Shown in pieces: positions 1 to 11,163 of a DNA stretch of 64,000 nt. Position numbers and translations under genes: made by a program. The notes beneath the pieces are model-generated. The model saw only the letters and a list, made by a program, of their open reading frames with translations, made no database searches and had not been told where the DNA came from. Each line of letters begins with the position of its first letter. The stretch's first letter is position 1. The stretch comes from Clarkia xantiana subsp. parviflora (lineage: Eukaryota > Streptophyta > Magnoliopsida > Myrtales > Onagraceae): NCBI GenBank assembly GCA_036873135.1, contig JAPTYO010000007.1, forward strand, positions 6,678,763 through 6,742,762, written 5' to 3'.

Positions 1-1020
1 TTGGTTTTTACAACGACATATAAATTTCTTCGAATGTGTCAGACAAAAAGTACACAAAAGAAGAGTCTAAGGAAGAGCTGTATGATGATAATGGAAGTTC
101 TGTAATTAATATAATATAAGATTCACCGACAGCAAAAAAAAGCAAATATTAAAAAAAAAAAAAAAAAAAAAAAAGTGGTACCAAAAGTGGATTTTGCCTA
201 AAGAAGTGGTACCAAATGAACATTTATCCCTAAGGGTAAATCCGTCCAGCCAAATTTATTTTTTGGTCACGTGCAGCTCACATGGGGGTTTAACGGCCAT
301 TTTGGACGGAATTCTAACGGAGGTACCAAAAGGGTACAAAATGGAAAACGTTGGTACCAAAAGTGTACAAAAAAAAGAAGTGGTACCAAAAGTGGATTCT
401 GCCCAAAGAAGTGGTACCAAAGGAACCCTTATCCCTACTATTAATAAGATCAATTTTACTATGAGGTTCTCATTTAGGGCAATATAAAAAATAAAAAATG
501 AGAATCACAAACATGGTGTTTGTGGAGCATAGTAGAAAGAGCTGCTTACTTATGTGGATGAGACATTTTATATCTTTACATTCTTTCATCTTATTCTCTT
601 TCCTCTAAGTTGTCCATGAACATTTATAATTTTATACTATCTCTCCTTGTTTTATTAGTTTATTTATATTTATTATTTTAAAATGTCTTTATTACCATGA
701 TAGAAGTAGGAGATACATACATTTTCAAATTAAATTTGACAATTAATTAGGCTGAGGGATGTGGCTCAAAATGGAACCAAAATGTTTTTAACCATTGTGA
801 CCGCTCTCTAAAGGCATTGCTGTCCGGTTCAACTGTGGTTCATAATTGAACCGGGATCTTCTCCGGTCGGTTTCGGTTCAACTAGAGCCCCTTGGCAAAA
901 AAGAAAAATAGAAAAAGGGTAACTAGAGTAGAGCCCGCAGCCGTTTCCTCGTTCATAACTCTCCACGGCCTGCTCCGACAGTCACTGCCGTGCCTGCCGT
1001 CATCCGCCGCCGTCCTTCGA
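1..1020. other. Left-edge intergenic DNA and PPR upstream region
   Basis: AT-rich sequence with no supported gene. It holds a poly-A tract near 151-174 and a repeat-derived segment at about 172-440, in which a block of roughly 60 bp built from a GTGGTACCAAAAGTGG core occurs twice in direct orientation. From about 700 on it is ordinary upstream sequence. The reading frame of the downstream PPR gene is open from 892, but only from a TTG codon, so 892-1020 is treated as 5' UTR. Confidence 0.6.
172..440. repeat. Repeat element with about 60-bp direct terminal blocks
   Basis: The block at about 174-232 recurs at about 377-437 in the same orientation with few changes. Both contain GTGGTACCAAAAGTGG followed by a second GTGGTACCAAA. 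The centre holds a TTAACGG and TTTTGGACGGAA core like those in the TIR elements at 6.8, 28.4 and 55.1 kb. This suggests a decayed or recombined member of the same non-autonomous DNA-transposon group. I saw no matching inverted end on the left. Confidence 0.45.
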
Positions 1021-3720
1021 ATGTCCACCACCCCGCGCCGGGTGCCCGCCATCAAGGTGCCTCGCTTCTATCACTCCAAAGCATTCACCTCTCTTCCTGT
1101 CGAGCATCCTATAGACCCTCCGTCGGATCCCCCAGCTGAGCCCCCTCTCTACAAAAAACTAATTTCTCAATTCAAGGCGTCTTCTTCGCATTGCGCATTG
1201 TGCGGCTCCAGCTCCAGGTTCAGCTTCTGCGGTAAACCTTCTAGCTCCAACTATTATTCCCAGAATTTGCTCAACGCCAATAATTTGCACTGCATAAATT
1301 CTCATGAGCGACGAATAATCGAGGTTAGGCTTGCAAAGATCATAAAGAGCCATCAGGGAGACGTCTTGGATGGATTTCTGCTCTGTCCTAATCTTCTTGT
1401 AAAAGTAATGAAATTATTGGATAGCAGAGACGCTGCATTTGCATTCTTCAAAGTAGTTTTCTTCGACTACTCTGATGAAGTTGTCTATTCGTGTTGCTTG
1501 GCTGCACATCTCTTAGCGGCTCAGAACTTGCGGTTACTAGCTCAGGATATAATTTCTTGGGTCATTTTCAGAACTGGAGCTTTCAGGAGTCGGGAAGTGG
1601 TAAAATTCATGTGGGATCATCACCATGAATATGAATCAGATTTTTCGGTTCTTGATTCTCTTATGAAATCGTTTTTGAATGTGGGTTTAGGTTATGAAGC
1701 CTTGAGAGTTTTGATTAAGATACGGGAGGTGGGACTCAAACCCCGTAACTCAGCCATAGATATTCTCTTCAAATGGTTACTAAAAGTTGGTGATTACAGC
1801 TCCGTGTCAAGTTTGCTAAAAGATATGATTTTGAAAGGCCCTCGTCCTTCTAACTTCTTGTTTGATACCTTAATCCATGGATTTTGCAGAAAAGGGTTGG
1901 TTCATATTGGAGAAAGCTTGCTACATGTGATGTGGAGGTATGGGTGTTGGCCAGATGTCTATGCGTGCAATATGTTGATTAAGGCGTATTGCATGGGCGG
2001 GGATACTTCTAAAGCAGACGAGTGGATGGAAACAATGATTGATATGGGGATAGAACCGAATCATGTCACCTATAATACAGTTATTTCTGCTTTATCTAGA
2101 AAAGGAAATATTGCAGACGCTAGAAGTCTTTACCAAAAGAGTGGCCTTTCTCCAAGTGTTGTCATCTATAACTCTCTCATGGATGGTTGTATCAAGGCTA
2201 GGGACATAGTTCAGGCCAAAATTGTTTACCATGAAATGTGGAAGGAGGGAGTTCGTCCCAATTGTGTAACATTCAATATCTTGCTTTCTGGACATTACAA
2301 ATATGGAAGGGTCGAAGATGGGGATCGGTTATTAGAAGAATTAGAAAAATTAACTCGGTCTGAATTTGAAGAATGTTCCTTCCACGATAGTTATGTAGCT
2401 GGGTTGTGTTGGAAAAGCCCAGATAAGGCTGCTGAGCATCTAAGATGGATTCTTGAAAAGGGAATTTCTGTGAGTTTATTTGCATTTAATTCGATTATTG
2501 CTGCTTATAGTAGGACCCACGAGGAAAACAAAGCAATTGAAGTATACAAGCTCTTGGTTGAATTCGGGTTTTCTCCTTCATCGTCTACTTGTAGTTATTT
2601 GCTCATGGGTCTGTCCAGAAAGGGGAGGCTAGCCGACGCGAGGAATCTATTGAATGAAATGATAGAAAAGTGTTATCCGATCAGCAAATCTGCATTTACT
2701 ATAGTGTTGGATGGATATTTCAAGATAGGAGATCTAATAGAAGCTAAAGATTTATGGGAGGAGATGAAATATCAAGGCTTATCTCCCGATGTTGTTGCTT
2801 ACTCTGCTTATATAGACGGGCTCTGTAAGGCAGGCCTAGTGGATGCAGCAAATGGCATGTTCAAGGAAATGTCTGCAAAGGTAAAGCCAAACAATTATGT
2901 TTATAGCTCTCTTATATCTGGGTTCTGCACGGATGGTAGGCTAGATAGAGCATGGGAGCTGCAGAGAGAGATGAGACATAACTGGGATCTTCATCCCGAT
3001 ATATTTACATTCAATGCCATTATTAAAGGATATTGCAGATTGGGTAGTCTAGAATTTGCCATGAAGGTATTTAAGGAGATGAAGCAATTCGGGGTGACCC
3101 CAGATGTAGTAACTTACAACACCTTGATCCACGCCCACTGCAGAGAAGCTGGGATCGCATCTGCAGAATCTTGGCTAAAGAGAATCCGAGGATGTGACCC
3201 GGATCTTACGACGTATAATATACGTATCCATGGTTTTTGCTCTAGCATGAACATGAATACAGCAGTGAAATTGCTTGACGAGCTTGTTTCATTAGGGTTT
3301 GTCCCGAATACAGTTACTTACAACTCTATGGTGAGTGGCATGTGCAAGGATGTTCTCGATAATGTCATGGTTTTAACCGCAAAGCTGATTAAGATGGCTT
3401 TTGTACCAAATGTGATCACGGTGAATACGTTGTTATCGAGGTACTGCAAGCAAGGGATGCCAGAGAAAGCCCTTATGTGGGTGCAGAGTCTAAGTGAGAT
3501 TTCATTTGATTTTGATGATGTTTCATATGAGATCATGCTCCGAGCTCGTGATGATAATGACAAATTTTATGATGAAGGATTTGGTCGAGAATTATGCAGA
3601 GAAACTTCAAAGAGCTGTGCATCCTTGGATTTCTTGATGAATATCACGTACTATTATTTGTGTAGGAATAAACTTCAATGTAATAAGACTCATCACCCTC
3701 TTTTACTTGACGGGCCATGA
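1021..3720 (+). CDS. P-class pentatricopeptide repeat (PPR) protein, intronless
   Basis: A single-exon gene of 899 codons from the first ATG at 1021. The frame continues upstream only through a TTG, so that ATG is the likely start. The N-terminus is rich in Arg, Ser and Pro with few acids, as expected for a mitochondrial or plastid transit peptide. From about residue 190 to 830 it is a tandem array of 35-residue helical repeats, for example PDVVTYNTLIHAHCREAG and PNTVTYNSMVSGMCKD, with the YN.LI and P(D/N)V.TYN signatures of P-type PPR motifs. No E, DYW or SMR domain follows, so it is P class. Such proteins bind organellar RNA and stabilise, splice or translate it. The exact target cannot be read from sequence. 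The 3' flank looks spliced and carries a 26-bp triplication. Confidence 0.9.
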   Translation: MSTTPRRVPAIKVPRFYHSKAFTSLPVEHPIDPPSDPPAEPPLYKKLISQFKASSSHCALCGSSSRFSFCGKPSSSNYYSQNLLNANNLHCINSHERRIIEVRLAKIIKSHQGDVLDGFLLCPNLLVKVMKLLDSRDAAFAFFKVVFFDYSDEVVYSCCLAAHLLAAQNLRLLAQDIISWVIFRTGAFRSREVVKFMWDHHHEYESDFSVLDSLMKSFLNVGLGYEALRVLIKIREVGLKPRNSAIDILFKWLLKVGDYSSVSSLLKDMILKGPRPSNFLFDTLIHGFCRKGLVHIGESLLHVMWRYGCWPDVYACNMLIKAYCMGGDTSKADEWMETMIDMGIEPNHVTYNTVISALSRKGNIADARSLYQKSGLSPSVVIYNSLMDGCIKARDIVQAKIVYHEMWKEGVRPNCVTFNILLSGHYKYGRVEDGDRLLEELEKLTRSEFEECSFHDSYVAGLCWKSPDKAAEHLRWILEKGISVSLFAFNSIIAAYSRTHEENKAIEVYKLLVEFGFSPSSSTCSYLLMGLSRKGRLADARNLLNEMIEKCYPISKSAFTIVLDGYFKIGDLIEAKDLWEEMKYQGLSPDVVAYSAYIDGLCKAGLVDAANGMFKEMSAKVKPNNYVYSSLISGFCTDGRLDRAWELQREMRHNWDLHPDIFTFNAIIKGYCRLGSLEFAMKVFKEMKQFGVTPDVVTYNTLIHAHCREAGIASAESWLKRIRGCDPDLTTYNIRIHGFCSSMNMNTAVKLLDELVSLGFVPNTVTYNSMVSGMCKDVLDNVMVLTAKLIKMAFVPNVITVNTLLSRYCKQGMPEKALMWVQSLSEISFDFDDVSYEIMLRARDDNDKFYDEGFGRELCRETSKSCASLDFLMNITYYYLCRNKLQCNKTHHPLLLDGP

Positions 3721-4930
3721 AAGGGGAAGCTATTGCCATTGTTTCAGTGCTATGCTTTGACATTATGTGGTACATGAACAAAATGACATTATGTGGTACA
3801 TGAACAAAATGACATTATGTGGTACATGAACAAAATGCCATTATTCGAGATTGAGGTTAAGGCTGGCCGTGTGCCAAAAATGGTGTTTGGAAGACTGGAT
3901 ATGAATGTCCTAGGGAAAAGGTTGCTTGCCCACATGATAAGCTATCCCGAGATTTAGAAAGTTATGAAGGCAAGAGGCATGTTTGAGGCTTTGTGGTTTT
4001 ACTGCTTAGAGGTAACTTTTTTCTTTTGGGTACTGCATGGATCAATAACCATTCTGTTAATGATTGTGATCGATGATTTTTTATTTCTCTATGCAGATTC
4101 GTCATGAAGTGGTGCATTTTCACATTTGGAGTCCAGTCTTGAAGATGAGATGATGGTAAGTTGCTGCACAACTTTAATCTGTGCCAGGTTACTCCGGTTT
4201 TAAGTTTTCTAAATAGCATTATAGTTGTGTCAGGACATGTAAAATATTCGTAGATTGAATATACCTAATTTTTATCAACCTTGAAATGTGCAGAACCATA
4301 GATGAAGTGAAAATCTGGAAATAAAGGCCCCATTCTTCTATTCAGATGCACAGAGAAACCTCAAGATTTCATCTATACAACTGCTCGGGTTTCACATACT
4401 AGCGAATCTGCAGCAAGCGGTGCTGCTCATGTAATAGTCTTGTTTTTGGTTCAACTCTCTACTCTCTGCTCTGTCATAGCTACCATAGTATTGATTTTTT
4501 TAATTTTGATTTTGGCAGATGAAGCTGTTAGCTGAATTAGGAAAGTTCATGTTGGATTTCTCTTTTGAAGATGCAAGTTACTCCTTTTCACTGGTAGCAA
4601 TGTAAATTGAGACCTCCATAGCTATGTTGTATTGTTTTAAACTTCATTTTGAGTCGTTGACTGTGGATAAAATCAAGGATTCATTTTGCCAACAAAAAAA
4701 TGGTAGCAACTGACATAAATGAAACCGGAGCTTGAAAGTATATATCTTTTTATAGATTATAGATTCTGCACTTCCTATGAAAATTGTTCATTTTTGCAGA
4801 GCTTATGAAGCATGGAGTCTATTCGGGTTTCATATTTCTCGTCGAGTTCTTTTACTAAATATATGGAAGCAACATCAATTTCGGAGGTGGTTGATGAGCT
4901 TTGAGAAGACATATATAGAATAAGGTACTT
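3721..4930 (+). other. Probable multi-exon 3' UTR of the PPR gene
   Basis: There is no sustained open frame here, but a string of well-formed splice sites on the plus strand: donor after 4011 (GAG/GTAAC), acceptor before 4097 (TATGCAG), donor after 4155 (ATG/GTAAGT), acceptor before 4294 (GTGCAG), donor after 4430 (CAT/GTAA), acceptor before 4519 (TTGGCAG), and acceptor before 4800 (TTTTTGCAG). Plant PPR genes often have introns in long 3' UTRs. The alternative is the remnant of another decayed gene. Confidence 0.45.
3759..3836 (+). repeat. 26-bp tandem repeat, three perfect copies
   Basis: The unit GACATTATGTGGTACATGAA plus CAAAAT occurs at 3759-3784, 3785-3810 and 3811-3836 without a mismatch. 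It starts 39 bases after the PPR stop codon, so it lies in the presumed 3' UTR. Confidence 0.95.
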
Positions 4931-6759
4931 CATCTACACACTACCGCAGTAAAACCTTCTAGGTTTCCAAGCTTGCATTTTTAGGTTTTGAACAAAAAGA
5001 AAAAACTCAACTTTCTGCAATTTTGGGTTTGTAGTAAAATTTACTTGTGTGAAAAGGGAGGAGGCAAGGTAATGATTAAATTATGCCACTTCTACACTCT
5101 TAATTTGTGTGCTAACCACTAATTAAGTAAGATTAGGGCCCCTATTGAGAGGAAAATCATTCTTAATTAATCATTTTGTCTGGACATGTTTATTTTTCTT
5201 TTTTCTTGTTTTTTTTTGGGGGCATTTGAGTGTCATGAGTCATGACAAACCTCAACAAAAGCCCAAAATTAGGGCTTATAATATGGAACATTATGGTTTT
5301 TAGTAGCCTCCTAGGGTTCCTCAAACCCTAGGAGATTGATAGTGTTATATCTTTGATTGGTTTCATGTCTCAGTTGGCCATTACAGAAATTCAAGATGAA
5401 CATTGTTTCAACACAAAATTTAGTGAGAAACTATGAAAAAACATTAAAAACTTATTAGATGGTCCAGTCGGATCGTGATAACCGGACCCGATGAGGACAT
5501 ATGGCTGTGGTATGATATGTTGAGATGACCTCTACTAACATATGGAAATGTCATGCTCAAGGGCCATACTGTTGGTGTATTATGAAAAAGTTGAAAAGAA
5601 CATTAGGTTATATTCAGTATTTTAAATTTTTTTTTTTAATAAAGTGTTGTAACTGAAGAGAGGGGAAAGAAATAAAAATAATAATTAATTGTTCACCAAC
5701 CCTACACCTTTCCTAACTACAAAACTAACAATTTTGACCTTTTTTATTTTTCATCCTGGGTTCCTCTGTGCCCTGAGTTCATCAGGAATACAACATGTTA
5801 GCATACTTACTCTATATCTAGAATAATCTCAACTTGAATTTGGTATTAATCAGTAAATAGTAAAAAGTATGTATCATAAATATTCTTCAATTCTCAAGAT
5901 TCTGATCTTATACTACTGGTTAAAAAACATTTTTTTTTCTTTCGGATTTAGGGTTTTGATTTCAGTGAATCAAGAGGGTGATTTTAATTTTCGTACAATC
6001 ATTTCTATATTTGAGTGAATCTTTCTTTTCCTTTTTCGCAGGCAGAAAAGCTGAACATGTGTTATGGAGACAAAATGGTTTGCATCTCACAGGGCCTCTT
6101 GATTTTGTGGAGTATAATTAAAGGCCAAAAAACCTAGGAGAGCTCAAAGTCAATGATCTTTAGACTTGAAGGTCTCAATAAAAAGGTATAGGTTTTGAAT
6201 TTCCTAATTTTGGGGATATGCCGTTCCCTTGCTACTGCTTCGGGTTTCGGATTTAGATTAAAGTGTTAGTGTGAATATTTTCCTATTTATAGAGTTTTGA
6301 TGGATTTTGGATTCGAAATATTTAACTAAGAAATGAAGTTTTAAATTGTTATACCATATTATATGGTTACTAATGATTGGTTATTTCCGCTTTTTGATTT
6401 GTTGTGATTTTTCTCTATCGATAAATTGATATAAAAATTATATGGAAAATTATTGATTATTGTGCATTTTGATTCTTATTGAACACAAAAGAGGTCTCTA
6501 CGTTATCCAGTCCACCTCTGGTATAATAATTATTAATACATTACACCCCACGCACGACACGAACTGAATGTGATGTTATTTATAATTATGTAGGATTTTT
6601 TTGTTTAAGAAGTATATTCTATTGTGCGTGATAATAAAATATTGTTTTCACGCTAATGAATGGAGGTAGCTATTTGTAAAGGATGATGATTCAGTCACCC
6701 ATTAATGAAACCACTTACGTGCCAATAGTAAATCTACTTTATATTCCAAAATATATAAA
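4931..6759. other. AT-rich intergenic region
   Basis: I see no supported gene, RNA or element with clear ends. There are poly-T and poly-A runs and short splice-like motifs only. Confidence 0.5.
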
Positions 6760-7279
6760 GGGTTAATAATCTATAAAATGTCTAAATTTTGACACATTTT
6801 AATTGGAGATGTCTGAATTTTTAAAAGTTAATTTGGAATGACTGAATTTTCAATTTTGTTGATATAAGAGATCTCTGTCAATTTTTGCAGTTAAAACTGA
6901 TGAAATTTGGTCACATGCTTGGCATGTGATCGGAAATAAACTTAAATCCCGAAAATTCCCTCCGACCAAAGTGTGCCCCTTATATGCTTGACCTGAAAAG
7001 ACGAAAATGCCCCTTAAAGTAAAAAAAACATTTTCTTAATTTGACTGTAGGGGTAATTTTGTCATTTCACATTTTCTCAAATAAGGTATTAAATAAAAAA
7101 AATAATAAAATGGGTAAAAGTTTCATTTCACACAATTCTGTTAAATTTAACCATAAAAATGGACGGAAAACTAAAGTTCAACAAAGTTGAAAATTCAGAC
7201 CTGTCAAATTAACTTTTGAAAATTCAGACCTCTCCGGTTAACATGTGTCAAAATTCAGACTTTTCATAGGTTATTAACC
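6760..7279. mobile_element. TIR MITE, MULE-like family
   Basis: The left end (GGGTTAATAATCTATAAAAT) and the reverse complement of the right end (GGTTAATAACCTATGAAAAG) match over more than 60 bp, including TTTTGACACAT and GTCTGAATTTT. The inside shares GGTCACATGCTTGGCATGTG and a GACCAAAGTGTG block with the element at 28417-29132, so the two are one family. It is about 520 bp with no coding capacity. I could not find a clean target-site duplication here. Confidence 0.8.
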
Positions 7280-7646
7280 TTATATGATTTATATTGCTAT
7301 AATAAATTTGTAACAAATTTTTTTTCTTCAAAAGATTGTCTTAGACTCGCGGAGATCACATCAAGAGGACATTATTTGTAGCATTATTTCTTCATATCTA
7401 AACTAATCTCACTCACATTAGATTAACCTCTAAATTATTAATTGAATATCTTTTCATTTTTAGAGTTTTAACGGATTTAAAACATAATATCTTAGTTAAA
7501 AGTAACATGTTAAACCAATTATTATTACAAAATTTTTGCTATAGCATTGGTAAACCTACCCATCTACAAGGTATTTTTTGGTAAAGCATCTACAAGGGTC
7601 AAAGAATCAAAAGACTCCCTTTTGTCAGTACAAACAGAGTTATATT

Positions 7647-7654
7647 TATATAAA
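7647..7654 (+). promoter_or_regulatory. Candidate TATA box of the ATL gene
   Basis: TATATAAA lies 291 bp before the start codon at 7945. A five-codon upstream ORF (ATG at 7859, stop ending at 7876) sits between them in the presumed 5' UTR. Confidence 0.4.
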
Positions 7655-7944
7655 CACTAAATCTCTTTAAATTATAGTAATTTGGTCCCAATTAGGCCAT
7701 CCACTCCTTGCTTCCTACCCTATATTGTCAATACTTCAGATCCTTCTAAGCTCCGACGACAACAGTTGGAGCGTCGTGGGCTCCTCTTCTTCCTTTCTCA
7801 CCTTTTTCTTTCAGTTGAGTTCAAGAATCTTTGTATCCGATATTTTCAACTGTTGTTCATGCTGATTCTTGAGTGAAGAATCGAAAAAAATTCAATCTTG
7901 AGCTGTCGGGGTTGAATCTTGCTGCTTGTTCAAGAAACCAGACA

Positions 7945-8823
7945 ATGGGGGGCGACTCACCGGCGATGAGCGGCGCGCGGCCGATGGATGACTCCGCGCC
8001 GGTGGAATTGACGGCTAAGATCTTGATGACGGCAGCCGTTGTCCTCTTCATCGTGGTCATCTTCGTTCTCTTCTTCCATTTATACGCCAAATGGTTTTGG
8101 GCTCGCGTCGATGACCAAACACCGATTACCACCCAACAGATCACCGACAGCCGCCATCCCCGCCGCCGCCGCCGTCGTCCCCTCGTCCTCGACCCGGCCT
8201 CCAAGGGTCTCGACCCCGCCATCCTTGGCGCCGTTCCAGTCGTCGTGTTCCGCCCCGAGGAGTTCCCCGGCGGGCTGGAGTGCACCGTCTGCTTGTCGGA
8301 GCTTCTCGTCGGAGAGAAAACAAGATTCCTCCCAAAATGCAACCACGGCTTCCACGTGGACTGCATCGACACGTGGTTCCAGTCCCACTCCACCTGCCCT
8401 ATTTGCAGAAACCCTGTCGACGGCGACTCGCCAAACTCGATCCCCGCCGGCGAAACTATCCCGACCGATGACGAGAGCAGCAACGAGGTGGAAGAACAGA
8501 GCCTAACTGTCGGTAATCAATCCTGGGAATTTCCGAATTTTCCGACGAATGTGTTGTTCTGGGGAAATGAGACCCAAGTCAGCTCAAGAAATGCTGCTTC
8601 TTTAGAAGAAACCCCATCTACTTCTTCTTCCTCACCTACAGCAGTAGCAGATTCATTAATGGTGCCAATTGAAGGCTCCAGCTCGGCCATTTCGGGTAGG
8701 TTTCAAGAAGAAGAACTGAAATCCCAGGTGACAACAAGATTGAGGTCATTGAAGAGGCTATTGAGTAGAGAGAGAAGGGTTAACCCTTGTGGCTCTAGTT
8801 CCAGTGATGTTGAGCAAGGTTGA
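7945..8823 (+). CDS. ATL-type RING-H2 E3 ubiquitin ligase
   Basis: An intronless gene of 292 residues, starting at the first ATG (MGGDSPAM). In order it has one hydrophobic transmembrane helix ([20 protein letters not shown], about residues 27-46), a basic Arg-rich stretch, the family GLD motif ([15 protein letters not shown]), and a RING-H2 finger whose ligands read C-x2-C, C-x-H-x2-H-x2-C, C-x2-C ([24 protein letters not shown]). A Ser/Thr-rich C-tail follows. This order defines the Arabidopsis Toxicos en Levadura family, membrane-anchored E3 ligases often induced by elicitors. The size fits ATL2/ATL3-like members. It converges on the minus-strand gene at 9447-10026. Confidence 0.93.
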   Translation: MGGDSPAMSGARPMDDSAPVELTAKILMTAAVVLFIVVIFVLFFHLYAKWFWARVDDQTPITTQQITDSRHPRRRRRRPLVLDPASKGLDPAILGAVPVVVFRPEEFPGGLECTVCLSELLVGEKTRFLPKCNHGFHVDCIDTWFQSHSTCPICRNPVDGDSPNSIPAGETIPTDDESSNEVEEQSLTVGNQSWEFPNFPTNVLFWGNETQVSSRNAASLEETPSTSSSSPTAVADSLMVPIEGSSSAISGRFQEEELKSQVTTRLRSLKRLLSRERRVNPCGSSSSDVEQG

Positions 8824-9446
8824 AATGGATTATGGCAATTGAGAAGTTGTCACTCAGCATTTAGAGGAATTCAAACAAACTGCAACCAATTTCCAACGGA
8901 TTGATACTCATTTCCAACGGAAAGTACTCGGTGTTGAGTTCTATAGTTTGTTTTTGCAGAATCACCATAGAAGAGCTGTACATGGCTCTGACACTTTTGC
9001 TTCTGTTGCAAAAATGTCAACTTGTGGTTCTTGATAGCAGCAGATTGGATGAGATTCAAGGGAGATAATGAAATCAAACAATGTACATTTACTCTGTTCT
9101 TTCAGTGTCAATTGCATCATTCTTTAAAATGCTCTAGCTGTTGCATCTTATGCAAAAGTTGTCATTTTTATGATTATATTATATGGAGATCAATTATTAC
9201 ATTTGCAGGTAACTTTACAGTTCGAAAAAGTCGATCTTTTGCCGAATAATGTATTGAGACAACCTGAGGGTTTGCATACTATAATAAACAGAACATGATA
9301 TTTGAATCAAAAGAACAGAACTTTTCTTCCAAATATTACATGGATTAGAACAACACTAAGCTATTCAAGATTGCTTAATTAAAGAACTACATGACCAAAT
9401 AAAGATGTGTTTGTCATTTGGTCTTCTTTTCTGGTACCAAAGAGAT
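8824..9446. other. Convergent 3' flanks
   Basis: AT-rich sequence between two convergent genes, presumably their 3' UTRs and terminators. A 12-bp word (ATTTCCAACGGA) occurs twice near 8890-8920. No gene is supported. Confidence 0.5.
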
Positions 9447-10026
9447 CTAAGTTACAAGGTAGACAGGACCGAAGGGTTTGGAACCGCCAGAGCAGCGGTT
9501 GGAATCACCGAGTGTGGTGTACGATGTTTCCAAATCATCGTCTGCTCTCTTCGCCTTGAAGAGACGGCAAGAGAGTGGCCCCGAAGTCTGCCGCCACGTC
9601 ACCTGCTTGAAGTCCTTGCTTCCATGAATTGGACCCGATGTATATCCTCTTCTCGGAATCGAACCCTTTGCAGGCTGCTTCTTTTCGACTGTTGCTATCT
9701 TTCCCCATTTCCACCATGAAAGAATTGAATTTTTCCATGATATCTTGCTCTTCTTCTTATTTTTCTTATCCTCATTGAATGATCTCCGCTCTTCAGCTAC
9801 GGAATTTGAGCTAGATTCTATCTTGTGATTCCTTGCTTCACCCAAACACTAATCTCAGACACAATAACAGAGCAAAACAGAGTAAATGTGTTGCCATCGA
9901 AGATAAAGATTCAGTCTTTGATGAAAAAAAAACACATACCTCAAAGAAATCAACCTCGGGATTGAACTCAAACGTACTGTAATCGTTCGGTTCGTTCTTA
10001 GGGAACACCGGCAATGACTTCCTCAT
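9447..10026 (-). CDS. Uncharacterised plant protein, two coding exons
   Basis: Predicted from two exons: 10026-9940 (29 codons, starting MRKSLPVFPKNEP) and 9848-9447. The donor is GAG/GTATGT and the acceptor TTAG/TGT, both in phase 0, giving 162 residues. A 5' UTR exon ending near 10254 (GCAGAG/GTAAGT) appears to splice to an acceptor (GTGTAG) just before the start codon. There is no signal peptide, membrane helix or known catalytic motif. The middle is Lys-rich (NKKKSK) followed by a Trp-rich patch (SWWKWG), and the end reads KPFGPVYLVT after a SGPLS block. The composition suggests a small soluble or nuclear protein. I recognise no function. Confidence 0.65.
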
Positions 10027-10299
10027 TGCTGCCTTGAAGGAACTACACAGCAAAGCATGAAGCTTCAGTTGCAGAGCAATGGTGGAAATCCTTACATAAA
10101 AGAAAATATGATTTTACCAAACTTGCGCAATCCACCTAACCAAGATTTTACCAGATGGGACATTTCCAACGTTGCTTGCAGATTAAGTAATTAAAGTTAA
10201 AACTTGCATCTTGGTGTGAAGCAGTGAAAGGGTTTATTACTTCATTTACTTACCTCTGCTGTGGCTTCAGCTCCTCTCTAGGTGGCAACTTTCAATGGA

Positions 10300-11130
10300 T
10301 GAATTGCGGAACATGGAAAAAAGACAGTAGAGGTATCTGCGTGTGATTCCGGGAAAAAAAAAAAAAGACAGTGGAGTGGAGGTATCTGTTTCTTTCTGAT
10401 CTATAATTTAGGAAATATTGGAAGCTGTCATTTCCTGCCAATTTAAGAAAACAGGGGTCTAGTTAGGAAAGACTATCAATGCAGATTTGAAAGGATCTTT
10501 CGTACCCCAACAAAAAAAAGAAGAAGAGAAAGGGCATCTTTTTATTATTTACTTACATATTTAGGTCACGAAAAAGATTATGTACATTATTTAAGCAACA
10601 ATATATATATATAATAATCTTTGACCAAAAAATAAAATATATAATAATCATCCAAGAAAAAGGAGATAAATGCCAATTTGTGGCTTATGTTGCGGAGCTT
10701 TTCCCACTTTTTGGAGGTAAAAAACAAAGTAAACATAGAAGTCAAATTAAGAACTTTGCCCTTATGTTACTTTGTTAGTTAAATAATATTTAAAAAAAAT
10801 CCACCCAAAAATAACGGAGTAACCGTTGGCATGAGAAGCTGAATTAAGAAAGCTCAACTCCACCATTATGTTGTCCAAAAAAAAAAAATCCACCATTATG
10901 CTTTTCACGTGATGAGCACAGAAAGTAGATGACACAGCAACACTGAAATCTCTTAATTACAATCTCTTAAACACTCCTTATGTAATTTGATTACATTTCA
11001 ACAGAACAAATCCCCATCAAAGGGAGAACCAAAACCAAACAAAAAGGACGAACACAAAACCACCCTTGTAAGATTGTATAGCTACTAGAAATTTACAGAA
11101 GATGCAGACTCGATCCTAAAAAACATGTCT
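10300..11130. other. Intergenic region
   Basis: AT-rich DNA between the uncharacterised gene and the E2 gene, with poly-A stretches and an AT dinucleotide run near 10600. A short word (TCCACCATTATG) occurs twice near 10860-10900. No gene is supported. Confidence 0.5.
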
Positions 11131-11163
11131 TTTTAAGTACTTCCTCAACTAGTGGTGGAGAAG

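Noticed and set aside
892..1020. N-terminal extension of the PPR protein
   Set aside because: The frame is open but starts only with TTG. The first ATG is at 1021 and is followed by a transit-peptide-like sequence.
7857..8483. 208-codon ORF antisense to the ATL gene
   Set aside because: A GC-rich shadow of the RING-H2 gene with no family signature. The plus-strand frame explains the sequence.
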